Below the pieces are notes generated by a model that did no database searches, had not been told where the DNA came from, and saw nothing but the letters and a program-made list of their open reading frames with translations. The position numbers were made by a program, and so were the translations under genes. DNA of 36,870 bases from Streptomyces sp. CB03234 (lineage in GTDB: Bacteria; Actinomycetota; Actinomycetes; Streptomycetales; Streptomycetaceae): NCBI RefSeq assembly GCF_001905885.1, contig NZ_LIYH01000010.1:175798-212667 (forward strand), read 5' to 3'. Positions 1 through 7,938 of the stretch are shown one piece after another; position 1 is the first letter of the stretch, and every line of letters starts with the position of its first letter.

Positions 1-1
1 C

Positions 2-1384
2 GGCAAGAGCTGGGACGGCACCGTCGCCAACGGCGTCGCCGCGACCGGCGTCGAGGGCCTGAAGACCATCGTCCCGATCGGCGCCATCTCCTCCTGGTAC
101 GACTACTACTTCGCCAAGGGTGCCCCCCTGTACGACTCCGGCCCCGACTGGCTCTCGCACTACGTCAACAGCCCCGACGCCCGCGCCCGCTGCGGCCACG
201 TCCAGCAGCGCCTCGTCGACGGCGCGCCGCGCACCGGCGACTGGACGCCGCTGTGGGAGGAGCGCGACTACGTCAAGGACGCGCACAAGGTGAAGGCCAG
301 CGTGTTCGTCGTGCACGGGCAGCAGGACCTCAACGTCCGCGCCAAGCACTTCGGCCAGTGGTGGGACGCCCTCGCCGAGCACGGCGTCGAGCGCAGGATC
401 TGGCTCTCGCAGACCGGTCACGTCGACCCGTTCGACTTCCGCCGCGCCGACTGGGTACGGACCCTGCACCGCTGGTTCGACCACTATCTCCTCGGCTACG
501 ACAACGGCGTCGACCGCGAGCCGATGGCCGACATCGAGCGCGCCCCCGACCAGTGGTCCACCGACCGCGTCTGGCCGCCGCGCGCCACCGCCACCACCAC
601 GCTCCGCCCCGGCACGGGCGCGGCGCCCGGCGTCGGCACCCTCGGTCTCGCCCCGGCGCGGCCCGGCGCGACCGAGACGTTCACGGACGACCCTGAACTG
701 GACGAACTCGACTGGGCGGCGCACGCCGACGCCTCCACGCCCGCCAAGGCGGGTTTCCTCTCCCGCCCACTTACGCGGGACCTGCGGCTCTCCGGCTCCT
801 CCACGGTCACCGTGACCGCCACCCCGACGACCACCAGCGCGCACCTGACGGCGGTCCTCGTCGACCTCGGGCCCGACACCATCCGCGACTACGGGGCCGC
901 CGGCGAAGGCATCACCACCCTCGTCGAACGCACCTGCTGGGGCGCGAGCACGACCGGCGACAGCGCCTGCTTCAAGGAGACGAGGGCGAAGACGGCCGAC
1001 GTCGGCTTCACCGTCTTCAGCCGGGGCTGGGCCGACCTCGGCAACTGGGCCGACGCGCACCAAGGCCGCCCCCTCACCCCCGGCAAGGCCCACACGATCA
1101 CCCTGGACCTCGCCGCCACGGACCACGTCGTCCCGGCCGGCCACCGCCTCGCCCTCATCATCGGCGGCACCGACCAGTACCTCATCGACCCTCCGGCGAC
1201 GAGGCCCACCCTCACCCTCGACCTCACCCGTACCTCCGCCCGCCTGCCCCTCGTCGGCGGTGCCCCCGCCTTCCTCCGCGCCACCTCCGGTACCGTGCAC
1301 CGCGCTGCCCCGCGCACCGTCCCGCCGGCCGGCGTCACCGCCCCCCGCCCCGCCCAGCCGATTCCCGGAGGCAGCACCCGATGA
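2..1384 (+). CDS. X-Pro dipeptidyl-peptidase, S15 family (5' end outside window)
   Basis: The reading frame is open from the left edge, so the N-terminal half is missing. The first visible residues, GKSWDG, are the nucleophile elbow of the S15 alpha/beta-hydrolase family (Ser codon 8-10). The other triad members follow in the expected order: Asp in HGQQDLNV (codon 326-328) and His in QTGHVDP (419-421). From about 730 on, the protein changes to a beta-rich C-terminal part typical of the X-Pro_dipep_C jelly-roll domain, ending near GGSTR. The family removes Xaa-Pro dipeptides from N termini; secretion cannot be judged without the start. The stop overlaps the start of the next gene (ATGA at 1381-1384), so the two are probably co-translated peptide-degrading enzymes. 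A related S15 esterase/acylase is the main alternative. Confidence 0.85.
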   Translation, partial: GKSWDGTVANGVAATGVEGLKTIVPIGAISSWYDYYFAKGAPLYDSGPDWLSHYVNSPDARARCGHVQQRLVDGAPRTGDWTPLWEERDYVKDAHKVKASVFVVHGQQDLNVRAKHFGQWWDALAEHGVERRIWLSQTGHVDPFDFRRADWVRTLHRWFDHYLLGYDNGVDREPMADIERAPDQWSTDRVWPPRATATTTLRPGTGAAPGVGTLGLAPARPGATETFTDDPELDELDWAAHADASTPAKAGFLSRPLTRDLRLSGSSTVTVTATPTTTSAHLTAVLVDLGPDTIRDYGAAGEGITTLVERTCWGASTTGDSACFKETRAKTADVGFTVFSRGWADLGNWADAHQGRPLTPGKAHTITLDLAATDHVVPAGHRLALIIGGTDQYLIDPPATRPTLTLDLTRTSARLPLVGGAPAFLRATSGTVHRAAPRTVPPAGVTAPRPAQPIPGGSTR

Positions 1385-2673
1385 CCCCACGCGCCGCACG
1401 CGTCCGCGCCCTCGCCGTGACCCTCACCGCCGCGGCCCTCGCCCTCCCGTTGATCACCGCCCCCGCCCAGGCCTCACCCACCACCCCGCCCCGCACCGGC
1501 TTCGAGACGAGCAACGGCGCCCACTGGACGAGCCTTCCGGAGGAGCAGCGTTTCCTCGCCGCCGTCGACCGGGCGAGCGACCACGTCTCCCTGGCGACCA
1601 TCGGCACCACCAAGCAGGGCCGCCCCCTCCAGCTCGTACGGATCTCCACCGCGCCCACCACCAGCACCGTGCTCCTCATCTGCAGCCAGCACGGTGACGA
1701 ACCGTCGGGCCGGGAGGCCTGCCTGTCCACCGTCCGCGACCTCGCGTACGCCGACGACCCGGAAACCCGGCGCTTCCTCTCCCGTACGACCGTCCTCGTC
1801 GTCCCCACCGCCAACCCCGACGGCCGCGCCGCCGACACCCGGGGCAACGCCGACGGCACCGACATCAACCGCGACCACATCGCCCTCAGGACCGCCGAGG
1901 GCCGCGCCCTGGCCGCCGTGCTCCGCGACCACCGCCCCGACGTCGTGTACGACCTCCACGAGTACGGCGCCACCCCGCCGTACTACGACAAGGACCTGCT
2001 CTCGCTCTGGCCGCGCAACCCCAACACCGACGCGCACGTGCACGACGAGGCGCACACCCTCTCCGAGTCGTACGTCCGCCCCACCGCCGAGCGGGCCGGC
2101 TTCGACAGCGGCGTCTACGGCATCTGGACCGACCCCGTCACCGGAGAGCCCGTCAAGCAGGTCGCGGGCGACGGCCAGGAGCGCATCCTCCGCAACACGG
2201 CCGGCATCAAGCACGCCGTCGGCCTGCTCGTCGAGACCCGCGTCGACCCCCTCACGGAGGAGGAGAAGAAGGACCCCGCCCTCAACAACCGGCGCCGCGT
2301 CGACACCCAGCTCGCCGCCCTCGACGGGCTCTTCGGGTACGTCGACGACCGGCGCGGCACCATCGAGGCGGCCACCACGACGGCCCGGCTGGCCGGCTTG
2401 CGCGACCGTGGCCCGGTCTTCCTGGGCGGCGCCGACAACGATCCGCCCGAGCCGTCCGAAACCCTCCAGGACCCGCCCTGCGGCTACCGCCTCAGTCCCA
2501 CCCAGTACGCCGGAGTCAAGGACGAGCTGGCGCTGCACGGGGTGACCGCCCGGGCGGGCGGCGACGGCGCCTTCGTACCGCTGCGGCAGTCCCGGCGGGC
2601 TCTCGTACCCCTCCTGCTCGACACTCGCGCGGCCTATCACCTCACCGGTGGGGAACCGGTCGACGCCTGTTGA
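1381..2673 (+). CDS. secreted M14-family zinc carboxypeptidase
   Basis: A 430-residue protein with a clear Sec signal peptide: basic MTPRAARVR, a hydrophobic run, then a likely cut after APAQA around residue 31. The mature part carries M14 peptidase marks: zinc ligands H104 and E107 in QHGDEPSG, a NPDGR...NADGTDINRD stretch (residues 146-165) as in the substrate-binding region, the third ligand H193 in DLHEYGA, and a candidate catalytic Glu at E285 in LLVETR. It should hydrolyse C-terminal residues from peptides outside the cell. It begins with an ATGA overlap with the upstream X-Pro peptidase, giving an extracellular peptide-scavenging pair. About 80 bases separate it from the next gene; I saw no convincing terminator there. 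Confidence 0.88.
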   Translation: MTPRAARVRALAVTLTAAALALPLITAPAQASPTTPPRTGFETSNGAHWTSLPEEQRFLAAVDRASDHVSLATIGTTKQGRPLQLVRISTAPTTSTVLLICSQHGDEPSGREACLSTVRDLAYADDPETRRFLSRTTVLVVPTANPDGRAADTRGNADGTDINRDHIALRTAEGRALAAVLRDHRPDVVYDLHEYGATPPYYDKDLLSLWPRNPNTDAHVHDEAHTLSESYVRPTAERAGFDSGVYGIWTDPVTGEPVKQVAGDGQERILRNTAGIKHAVGLLVETRVDPLTEEEKKDPALNNRRRVDTQLAALDGLFGYVDDRRGTIEAATTTARLAGLRDRGPVFLGGADNDPPEPSETLQDPPCGYRLSPTQYAGVKDELALHGVTARAGGDGAFVPLRQSRRALVPLLLDTRAAYHLTGGEPVDAC

Positions 2674-2755
2674 TCCCGGGAGGTGTACGCCAGGTGTGGT
2701 AGGGGGTACCGGAGAGCGAAATCAGGCCACACGAAATCGGTGAAAGGTGCCGCTT

Positions 2756-4525
2756 GTGTCGCACGACGAACGCAAACCGGGACAACGGCTGCGGCTGCCG
2801 GTGAAGGCGGCCCTCCCCGGCCGCCACCCGCACGAGGACAAGCCGCCCGTCACCGACCGGGTGGTGTTCGGTGTGACGGCCGTGCTCACCCTGGCCTTCC
2901 TGCTCTGGGGCGCCTCCGCGACCAAGTCGCTGGAGAACGCCTCCGACACGCTGCTGAGCGGCCTGATGCACAACGGCGGCTGGGCCTTCGTCCTGGCCGC
3001 CTCGGGCTTCGTCGTCTTCGCGCTCTGGCTCGCCATCAGCCGGTACGGACGTATCGAGCTGGGCCAGGAGCACGAGGAGCCCGAGTTCAGCACCGTCTCC
3101 TGGGTCGCCATGATGTTCAGCGCCGGCATGGGAATCGGCCTGATGTTCTACGGCGTCAGCGAACCGCTCGCGCACTACACCACCCCGCCGCCGGGCACCG
3201 ACCCCGCCGACTCGGCGGACGCCATGCAGACGGCGCTCGCCACCACGCTGTTCCACTGGACCCTGCACCCCTGGGCGATCTACGCGGTGGTCGGCCTGGC
3301 CATCGCGTACAGCACCTTCCGGCGCCGCAGGCGGCAGACGATCAGCGCGGTCTTCGTCCCGCTCATCGGCAGGAAGCGCGCCGACGGCGTACCCGGCCGG
3401 GTGATCGACATCCTGGCGATCTTCGCCACGCTCTTCGGTTCCGCCACCTCCCTGGGGCTCGGCGCGCTCCAGATCGGCAGCGGCATGCACGAGGTGGGGT
3501 GGCTGGACAGGGCCGGAACCGGACTGCTCGTCAGCATCATCGGCGTGCTGACGGTGTGCTTCATCTTCTCCGCCGTCTCCGGTGTGGAGCGGGGCATCCA
3601 GTGGCTCTCCAACACCAACATGGTGCTGGCCGTGGTGCTCGCCCTCTTCGTCTTCGTCGCCGGCCCCACCATCCTGGTCCTGGACCTGATCCCCACGTCA
3701 CTCGCCTCGTACCTCGGTGAGCTGCCCCAGCTGATCGGCCGCACGGAGGCGGCCACCGGCGGCGGCGACGTCGCCGACTGGCTGAGCAGCTGGACGGTCT
3801 TCTACTGGGCCTGGTGGATCTCCTGGACGCCGTTCGTCGGCATGTTCATCGCCCGCATCAGCCGGGGGCGGACGATCCGTCAGTTCGTCGGCGGCGTGAT
3901 CCTGGTGCCGAGCACGGTGAGCCTGATCTGGTTCGCGGTCTTCGGCGGTACGTCCATGCGCCTGAAGGAGCAGGGAGCTCTCGGGGGCGAGGCGACGCCC
4001 GAGGCCCAGCTCTTCGGCGTGCTCCAGGAGTTCCCGATCGCGGGTGTGATGAGCCTGCTCGTGATGATCCTGGTCGGCATCTTCTTCGTCTCCGGAGCCG
4101 ACGCGGCCTCGATTGTGATGGGCACGCTCTCCCAGAAGGGCACCTTCGAACCCGCGCGGTTCGTCGTGGTCTTCTGGGGCGTGGTGACCGGCGGCGTGGC
4201 GGCCGTGATGCTGCTCGTCGGCGAGGGCAAGGGCGACGCGCTCGCGGGCCTGCAACACTTGACGATCCTCGTCGCGGCCCCGTTCGTGCTGGTCATGGTC
4301 GGCATGTGCATCTCCCTCATGCGGGACCTCCGCCAGGACCCGCTGATCGTCCGGGGCGAACTCGCCGAGGAGGCCGTGGAGGAGGCGGTGATCGCGGGCC
4401 ACGAGAAGTACGCGGGCGACTTCGAGATCCGCATCGGCCCGGCCCGCGACGAGGAACCCGGCCGCCGCGAGGGAACGGCGCCGGAGCCGGACCAGGGGCC
4501 CGACGAACCTCCCGCTGACCGGTGA
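2756..4525 (+). CDS. BCCT-family betaine/choline/carnitine transporter
   Basis: An integral membrane carrier with about 12 hydrophobic segments and the hallmark family sequences: MMFSAGMGIGLMFYGVSEP, then FHWTLHPWAIYAV, and the substrate-site tryptophan segment WAWWISWTPFVGMFIARISRGRT. The family takes up quaternary amines (glycine betaine, choline, carnitine) using Na+ or H+ and is often used in osmoprotection. I start at GTG 2756 (MSHDERK) because GAAAGG at 2742-2747 stands 8 bases upstream; the in-frame GTG at 2747 overlaps that ribosome site. Length is about 589 residues, normal for the family. The C-terminal 60 residues form a charged cytoplasmic tail rich in Glu, Arg and Pro, a place where osmosensing has been mapped in BetP-type carriers. 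Substrate cannot be read from sequence. Confidence 0.93.
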   Translation: MSHDERKPGQRLRLPVKAALPGRHPHEDKPPVTDRVVFGVTAVLTLAFLLWGASATKSLENASDTLLSGLMHNGGWAFVLAASGFVVFALWLAISRYGRIELGQEHEEPEFSTVSWVAMMFSAGMGIGLMFYGVSEPLAHYTTPPPGTDPADSADAMQTALATTLFHWTLHPWAIYAVVGLAIAYSTFRRRRRQTISAVFVPLIGRKRADGVPGRVIDILAIFATLFGSATSLGLGALQIGSGMHEVGWLDRAGTGLLVSIIGVLTVCFIFSAVSGVERGIQWLSNTNMVLAVVLALFVFVAGPTILVLDLIPTSLASYLGELPQLIGRTEAATGGGDVADWLSSWTVFYWAWWISWTPFVGMFIARISRGRTIRQFVGGVILVPSTVSLIWFAVFGGTSMRLKEQGALGGEATPEAQLFGVLQEFPIAGVMSLLVMILVGIFFVSGADAASIVMGTLSQKGTFEPARFVVVFWGVVTGGVAAVMLLVGEGKGDALAGLQHLTILVAAPFVLVMVGMCISLMRDLRQDPLIVRGELAEEAVEEAVIAGHEKYAGDFEIRIGPARDEEPGRREGTAPEPDQGPDEPPADR

Positions 4526-4539
4526 GCCCCGGTCCGCCC

Positions 4540-4880
4540 CCGGGGCCTGCCGGGCCCCCGGGCCCGCCCGGGCCTGCCGATTCCGCCCGGGCCTGCCGGG
4601 TCCGCCTGGGCCTGCCGGGTCCGCCTGGGCCTGCCGATTCCGCCTGGGCCTGCCAGGCCTGCCGGGCCTGCCGGGCCTGCCGGGTCCGCCTGGGTCCGCC
4701 TGGGCCCGTCGGTCTGCCCGGGCCCGTCGGTCCGCTCGGCCGGTTTCGGTCCGTGTCTGCCCGGGTCGCCGGTCCGCTCGGGTCCGCCGGTCCCCCCAGG
4801 CCTGCCGGTCCGCCCGGGTCCGTCGGTCCGCCTGGGTGCGCCGGGTCCGCCCGGGCCTGCCGGGTCCGCCCGGCGCGCCC
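4540..4880 (+). repeat. degenerate 9-10 bp tandem repeat tract in an intergenic gap
   Basis: The gap 4526-5038 after the BCCT gene holds roughly thirty tandem, imperfect units of the types GGGCCTGCC and GGGTCCGCC(T). Units are clean and almost exact between about 4570 and 4700 and decay to GGTCCG-type units towards 4880. Read in any frame on either strand the tract gives Gly/Pro-rich collagen-like peptide, but it has no recognisable protein domain and runs into the acetyltransferase gene out of frame, so I treat it as non-coding. Nothing else is visible between 4880 and 5038 except a G+C-rich spacer and the ribosome site of the next gene. Confidence 0.8.
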
Positions 4881-5038
4881 GGGGCCGGCGCCCCCGCCGC
4901 GGCCTCGGCTCGGCCGCCGGCCCGGCCGCATCTCCTCGCCCGCCCGGCCCGCCCCGGCGGGGGCGGCCTCGGGGCGGCTGCCCGGTGCGGGGCGTGGCCG
5001 ATTAACGCCCCGGGGCCTCCCTCGGCGAGGATGGCGGC

Positions 5039-5572
5039 ATGACCGAGATCCGCACGCCCCGCCTCCTCCTGCGCCGCTGGCACGACGACGACCTCGTCCC
5101 CATGGCCGACATCAACGCGGACCCGGAGGTCATGCGCTGGATCGGCGACGGCTCGGTCCGCGACCTGGAGGAGACCGCCGAGGACATCGAGCGGTGGGAG
5201 GAGGAGTGGGACGAGGAGGGCTTCGGGCTCTTCGCCGTGGAGCTCCTCGCCTCCGGTGAGCTGATCGGGTTCGCGGGGCTGTCCGTACCCGAGTACCTGC
5301 CCGAGGTGCTGCCGGCCGTCGAGATCGTCTGGCGCCTCGGCCGGCCCTTCTGGGGGCAGGGGTACGCCTCCGAAGCCGCCCATGCCGTACTGGAGTTCGC
5401 GCTCCAGGACCGTGGCCTCGACCGGGTCGTCAGTATCGCCCGGCTGGGGAACGAAGGCGCCGAGAACATCATGCGCAAGCTCGGCATGGCGCCGGAACGG
5501 GAGACGACCCACCCCGTGTACGGCGTCCCGCTGCACGTCCACGCCATCGACCTCACCGAGTACCACGGGTGA
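5039..5572 (+). CDS. GNAT N-acetyltransferase, RimJ/RimL type
   Basis: A 177-residue protein that begins TPRLLLRRW, the usual opening of RimJ/RimL-like acetyltransferases, and has the acetyl-CoA pyrophosphate loop in GRPFWGQGYASEAA (about residues 101-114). The next part, ALQDRGLDRVVSIARLGNEGAENIMRKLGM, matches motif B of the fold, where an Asn precedes the AENIMRKLGM helix. It transfers acetyl from acetyl-CoA to an amine, but the substrate is not predictable. A GAGG lies about 8 bases upstream of the ATG. Its last 20 bases overlap the convergent D-amino-acid oxidase gene. Confidence 0.88.
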   Translation: MTEIRTPRLLLRRWHDDDLVPMADINADPEVMRWIGDGSVRDLEETAEDIERWEEEWDEEGFGLFAVELLASGELIGFAGLSVPEYLPEVLPAVEIVWRLGRPFWGQGYASEAAHAVLEFALQDRGLDRVVSIARLGNEGAENIMRKLGMAPERETTHPVYGVPLHVHAIDLTEYHG

Positions 5573-6491
5573 CCAGCCCCGCCACCTCCTCCGCACAGCC
5601 CCACGCGACCGTGACCCCCGCGCCCCCGTGGCCGTAGTTGTGGAGCAGCACCCCGCCGCCGTCCGGCAACGGCTCCGCCGCCAGGCGCACCCCGCCCGAC
5701 CGCACCGGGCGGAGGCCCACCCGGTGACCCAGCACGCGGGCACGGCCGATCTCGGGGCGGATCCGTGCGCACCGCGCCACGATCGCGGCGGCCGTTCCCG
5801 CGTCCGGTCCCGTCCGCCAGTCGCCCTCCTCCGCCGTACCGCCGAGAACCAGCCGCCCCGGCTGCGGGAAGAAGTAGGTCGCCGTGCTCGCCGAGGCGTC
5901 CGCCGCGACGAACCACTCCTCCACACCCGGGTTCTCCACCAGGACGAGCTGGCCGCGCACCGGTCGCAGACCGCCGTCCGGTACGAGCTCCCTTGCGCCC
6001 AGCCCCGCGCAGTTGACCACCACCGGGGCCGGGACCTCCGCGAAGGTCGACACCGCCCGCGTCTCGACGACGCCGCCCGCCGCCTCCAGCCGGGCCCGCA
6101 GCCACGCCAGATGGACCGGCATGTCGACCAGCGGCAGCCGGGCCGCCAGGCCCCGTGACGGCAGCTGCCGCAGCCCCGGCACCTCGCCCGCCCAGGAACC
6201 GAGCGACCCCAGTTCGGTCTCCGCGTGGACACCCGCCACCATCCGTACGCCCGTCGCCCCCGGATCGGCGGCCAGCCGCTCGTACACGCGCAGCGACGCC
6301 AGGGCCCACGCGCCCACCCGCTCCGCCGGCTCGATGCGGTACGGCCACCACAGCGCGCCCGCCACCGCGGAGGTGGTGTCGCCCGGCGCGTCGCGCGTCC
6401 ACACCCGTACCCGCAGGCCGTGCCCGGCCAGCGTGACCGCCGTCGTCAGCCCGATGACCCCGCCGCCCACCACGATCACATCACCGCTCAT
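5553..6491 (-). CDS. FAD-dependent D-amino-acid oxidase
   Basis: A 312-residue flavoprotein. It opens with an FAD-binding Rossmann motif, VIVVGGGVIGLTTAV (GxGxxG at residues 9-14), and near the C terminus has LLHNYGHGGAGVTVAWGCA, which fits the D-amino-acid oxidase signature position by position. The enzyme oxidises D-amino acids to 2-oxo acids, ammonia and hydrogen peroxide. I start at ATG 6491 (MSGDVIVV); an upstream in-frame start at 6530 would add 13 residues without homology and run into the divergent gene's start. Glycine/sarcosine oxidases share the fold, but the exact C-terminal signature favours D-amino-acid oxidase. It is divergent from the gene at 6536, with only 44 bases between them. 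Confidence 0.9.
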   Translation of the reverse strand: MSGDVIVVGGGVIGLTTAVTLAGHGLRVRVWTRDAPGDTTSAVAGALWWPYRIEPAERVGAWALASLRVYERLAADPGATGVRMVAGVHAETELGSLGSWAGEVPGLRQLPSRGLAARLPLVDMPVHLAWLRARLEAAGGVVETRAVSTFAEVPAPVVVNCAGLGARELVPDGGLRPVRGQLVLVENPGVEEWFVAADASASTATYFFPQPGRLVLGGTAEEGDWRTGPDAGTAAAIVARCARIRPEIGRARVLGHRVGLRPVRSGGVRLAAEPLPDGGGVLLHNYGHGGAGVTVAWGCAEEVAGLVTRGTR

Positions 6492-6535
6492 GCCGGGACG
6501 GTAGCGGAGACGCCCTGGGCGGGAATACACCCGAC

Positions 6536-7618
6536 ATGCCTCCCGAGCACGAGCACGACCCCTTACGTGAACAGGCGCACGCGTACGCGTCCTTCGCCCT
6601 CGCGCCCGCGATCAGGCCCGGTGGTGTCCTCACCGACGGCGCGTACCACGTGCACCGCGACTTCCTCGACTTCCTCGTCGACGGCCGCCCGCTCCTGCAC
6701 CAGCTGTCCGACCTCGACGCCGTGTCCCCGCTCGCCTCCGACGTACCGCCCGCCATCTTCACCGACCATGTGCGCCGCCTGCTGCTGGACGCCGAAGCGC
6801 CGCTGCCCGGCGGGCGGTACGTCATCTACGGCTGCCCCGAGTGCGAGAACCTCGCATGCGGTGCCGTCACGGCCGTGATCGAGCGCGACGGCGACGACGT
6901 CGTCTGGCGCGACTTCGCCTGGCAGACGGACGAGTCCGCCGACCTGGACCTCAACGGCTACCACGGGATAGGCCCGTTCCGCTTCCGCGGCGACCAGTAC
7001 CGCGCCGAACTGGAACGCCTGCTCCCGAGCGCCGCCCCCGCCCGCCGCCGCGTCCTGCTGATCGGCGCCCGCGTCGCCGTCCTCGCCCGGCTCGCCGCCG
7101 CGCTGCGCACCATCGGCATCGGTGCCGACATCGCCGAGGACACCGTCGCCGTACCGCCCGAGGAGCTGCGGGCGTACGGCGCGGTGGCGTTCGGCCGGGA
7201 GATCGGGGAGGAGCGGCGTAGGGCCGTGAAGGAGGCGTTCGCCCGGGCGGGCGCGGACGTGGCGTACGTCGACGGGCTCGCGCCCATCGTCCCGCTGCTC
7301 GTCGCGCAGATCGAGCACGCCCTCGACCGCAGCCCGCTGGAGCGGCGGCGCCTGATCCGGCTGGCCGCGGCCGGCGGCGAGGCGACCGTGGAGGTCACCT
7401 CCACCTGCCGCGTCCAGCTCGTTGCGTACCGCCTGGACCGGCTCCGCCGCACCCGCGCGCATGAGCAGTTCGACGGGTTGCTGGAGCCGGGCCGGCACCG
7501 AATTCCCCTGGACACCCGAGTGGTCGAGGGGCGATCCTTCCTCGTGGCACGCACCATGGGGGGCGTGCTGGTCGCACCGACGATGGCCCCGGCGAGCCGC
7601 GAATCGCCGTCACGATGA
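6536..7618 (+). CDS. unrecognised three-part protein; contains a TTA codon
   Basis: I do not recognise this 360-residue protein. Residues 1-165 include a Cys cluster, C100-x2-C103-x4-C108 (CPECENLACG), which could bind a metal. Residues 171-262 look like a Rossmann-type alpha/beta segment (RRVLLIGARVAVLARLAAAL, then VAYVDGLAP). Residues 280-350 are beta-rich. There are no membrane segments or signal peptide. Leu10 is encoded by TTA (6563-6565), the only in-frame TTA codon I found in the window; in Streptomyces such codons need the developmentally regulated bldA tRNA. Its start lies 44 bases from the divergent D-amino-acid oxidase, so the two may share a regulatory region. A weak GGGAA lies 5' of the ATG. 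Confidence 0.75.
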   Translation: MPPEHEHDPLREQAHAYASFALAPAIRPGGVLTDGAYHVHRDFLDFLVDGRPLLHQLSDLDAVSPLASDVPPAIFTDHVRRLLLDAEAPLPGGRYVIYGCPECENLACGAVTAVIERDGDDVVWRDFAWQTDESADLDLNGYHGIGPFRFRGDQYRAELERLLPSAAPARRRVLLIGARVAVLARLAAALRTIGIGADIAEDTVAVPPEELRAYGAVAFGREIGEERRRAVKEAFARAGADVAYVDGLAPIVPLLVAQIEHALDRSPLERRRLIRLAAAGGEATVEVTSTCRVQLVAYRLDRLRRTRAHEQFDGLLEPGRHRIPLDTRVVEGRSFLVARTMGGVLVAPTMAPASRESPSR

Positions 7619-7712
7619 CACCGACGAACCGGAGGCCCGCCTCCCCGCGCCGATGAGCGCCCGCAGGACCGGACCCGCACGCGGAACCTGACCCGGAGCC
7701 GGCCGCGCGCGC

Positions 7713-7910
7713 ATGCCTGCTGGGACCGCCCTGTCAGGCGGCGTGAGCGCGGTGCGCATCGTGGGCGTCGATCCTCGGCCATGTACAGCGGGCGAGGCCC
7801 TGAACCTGCTCGACGCGTGCGTCGAGATCCCGATGACCGGGACCGGCGCCGGCCTGAACGCCGCCGTCGCCGCGTCCCTCGCCCTCTACAAGCTCGCCGG
7901 TCTCGTCTGA
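7713..7910 (+). pseudogene. C-terminal remnant of a TrmH/SpoU RNA methyltransferase
   Basis: The 65 codons ending at 7910 read ...GEALNLLDACVEIPM followed by TGTGAGLNAAVAASLALYK. This matches the C-terminal knot motif 3 of SpoU/TrmH 2'-O-ribose methyltransferases (V.IPM.G...LN..VA..L.LY). The rest of the fold, including motifs 1 and 2 and the catalytic Arg, is absent: the frame is closed by a stop at 7689-7691 and no matching residues appear upstream. It is therefore most likely the 3' relic of a deleted gene. The space from 7619 to 7712 shows nothing else. A free-standing small protein is possible but less likely. Confidence 0.6.
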
Positions 7911-7938
7911 CCAGGCCCCCGATAGGATCGACCCCCTG

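Noticed and set aside
2674..2755. Promoter or terminator in the gap before the BCCT gene
   Set aside because: I could find neither a convincing hairpin nor a -35/-10 pair.
4522..5259. Collagen-like Gly/Pro frame starting with GTGA at the BCCT stop
   Set aside because: It runs out of frame deep into the acetyltransferase gene and consists of repeat translation; changing 9/10-base units do not preserve a frame.
3698..6232. 844-codon open frame on the minus strand across the BCCT gene, repeat tract and oxidase
   Set aside because: It is antisense to three well-supported genes, has no domain and is low in complexity; long antisense frames are expected in very high G+C DNA.
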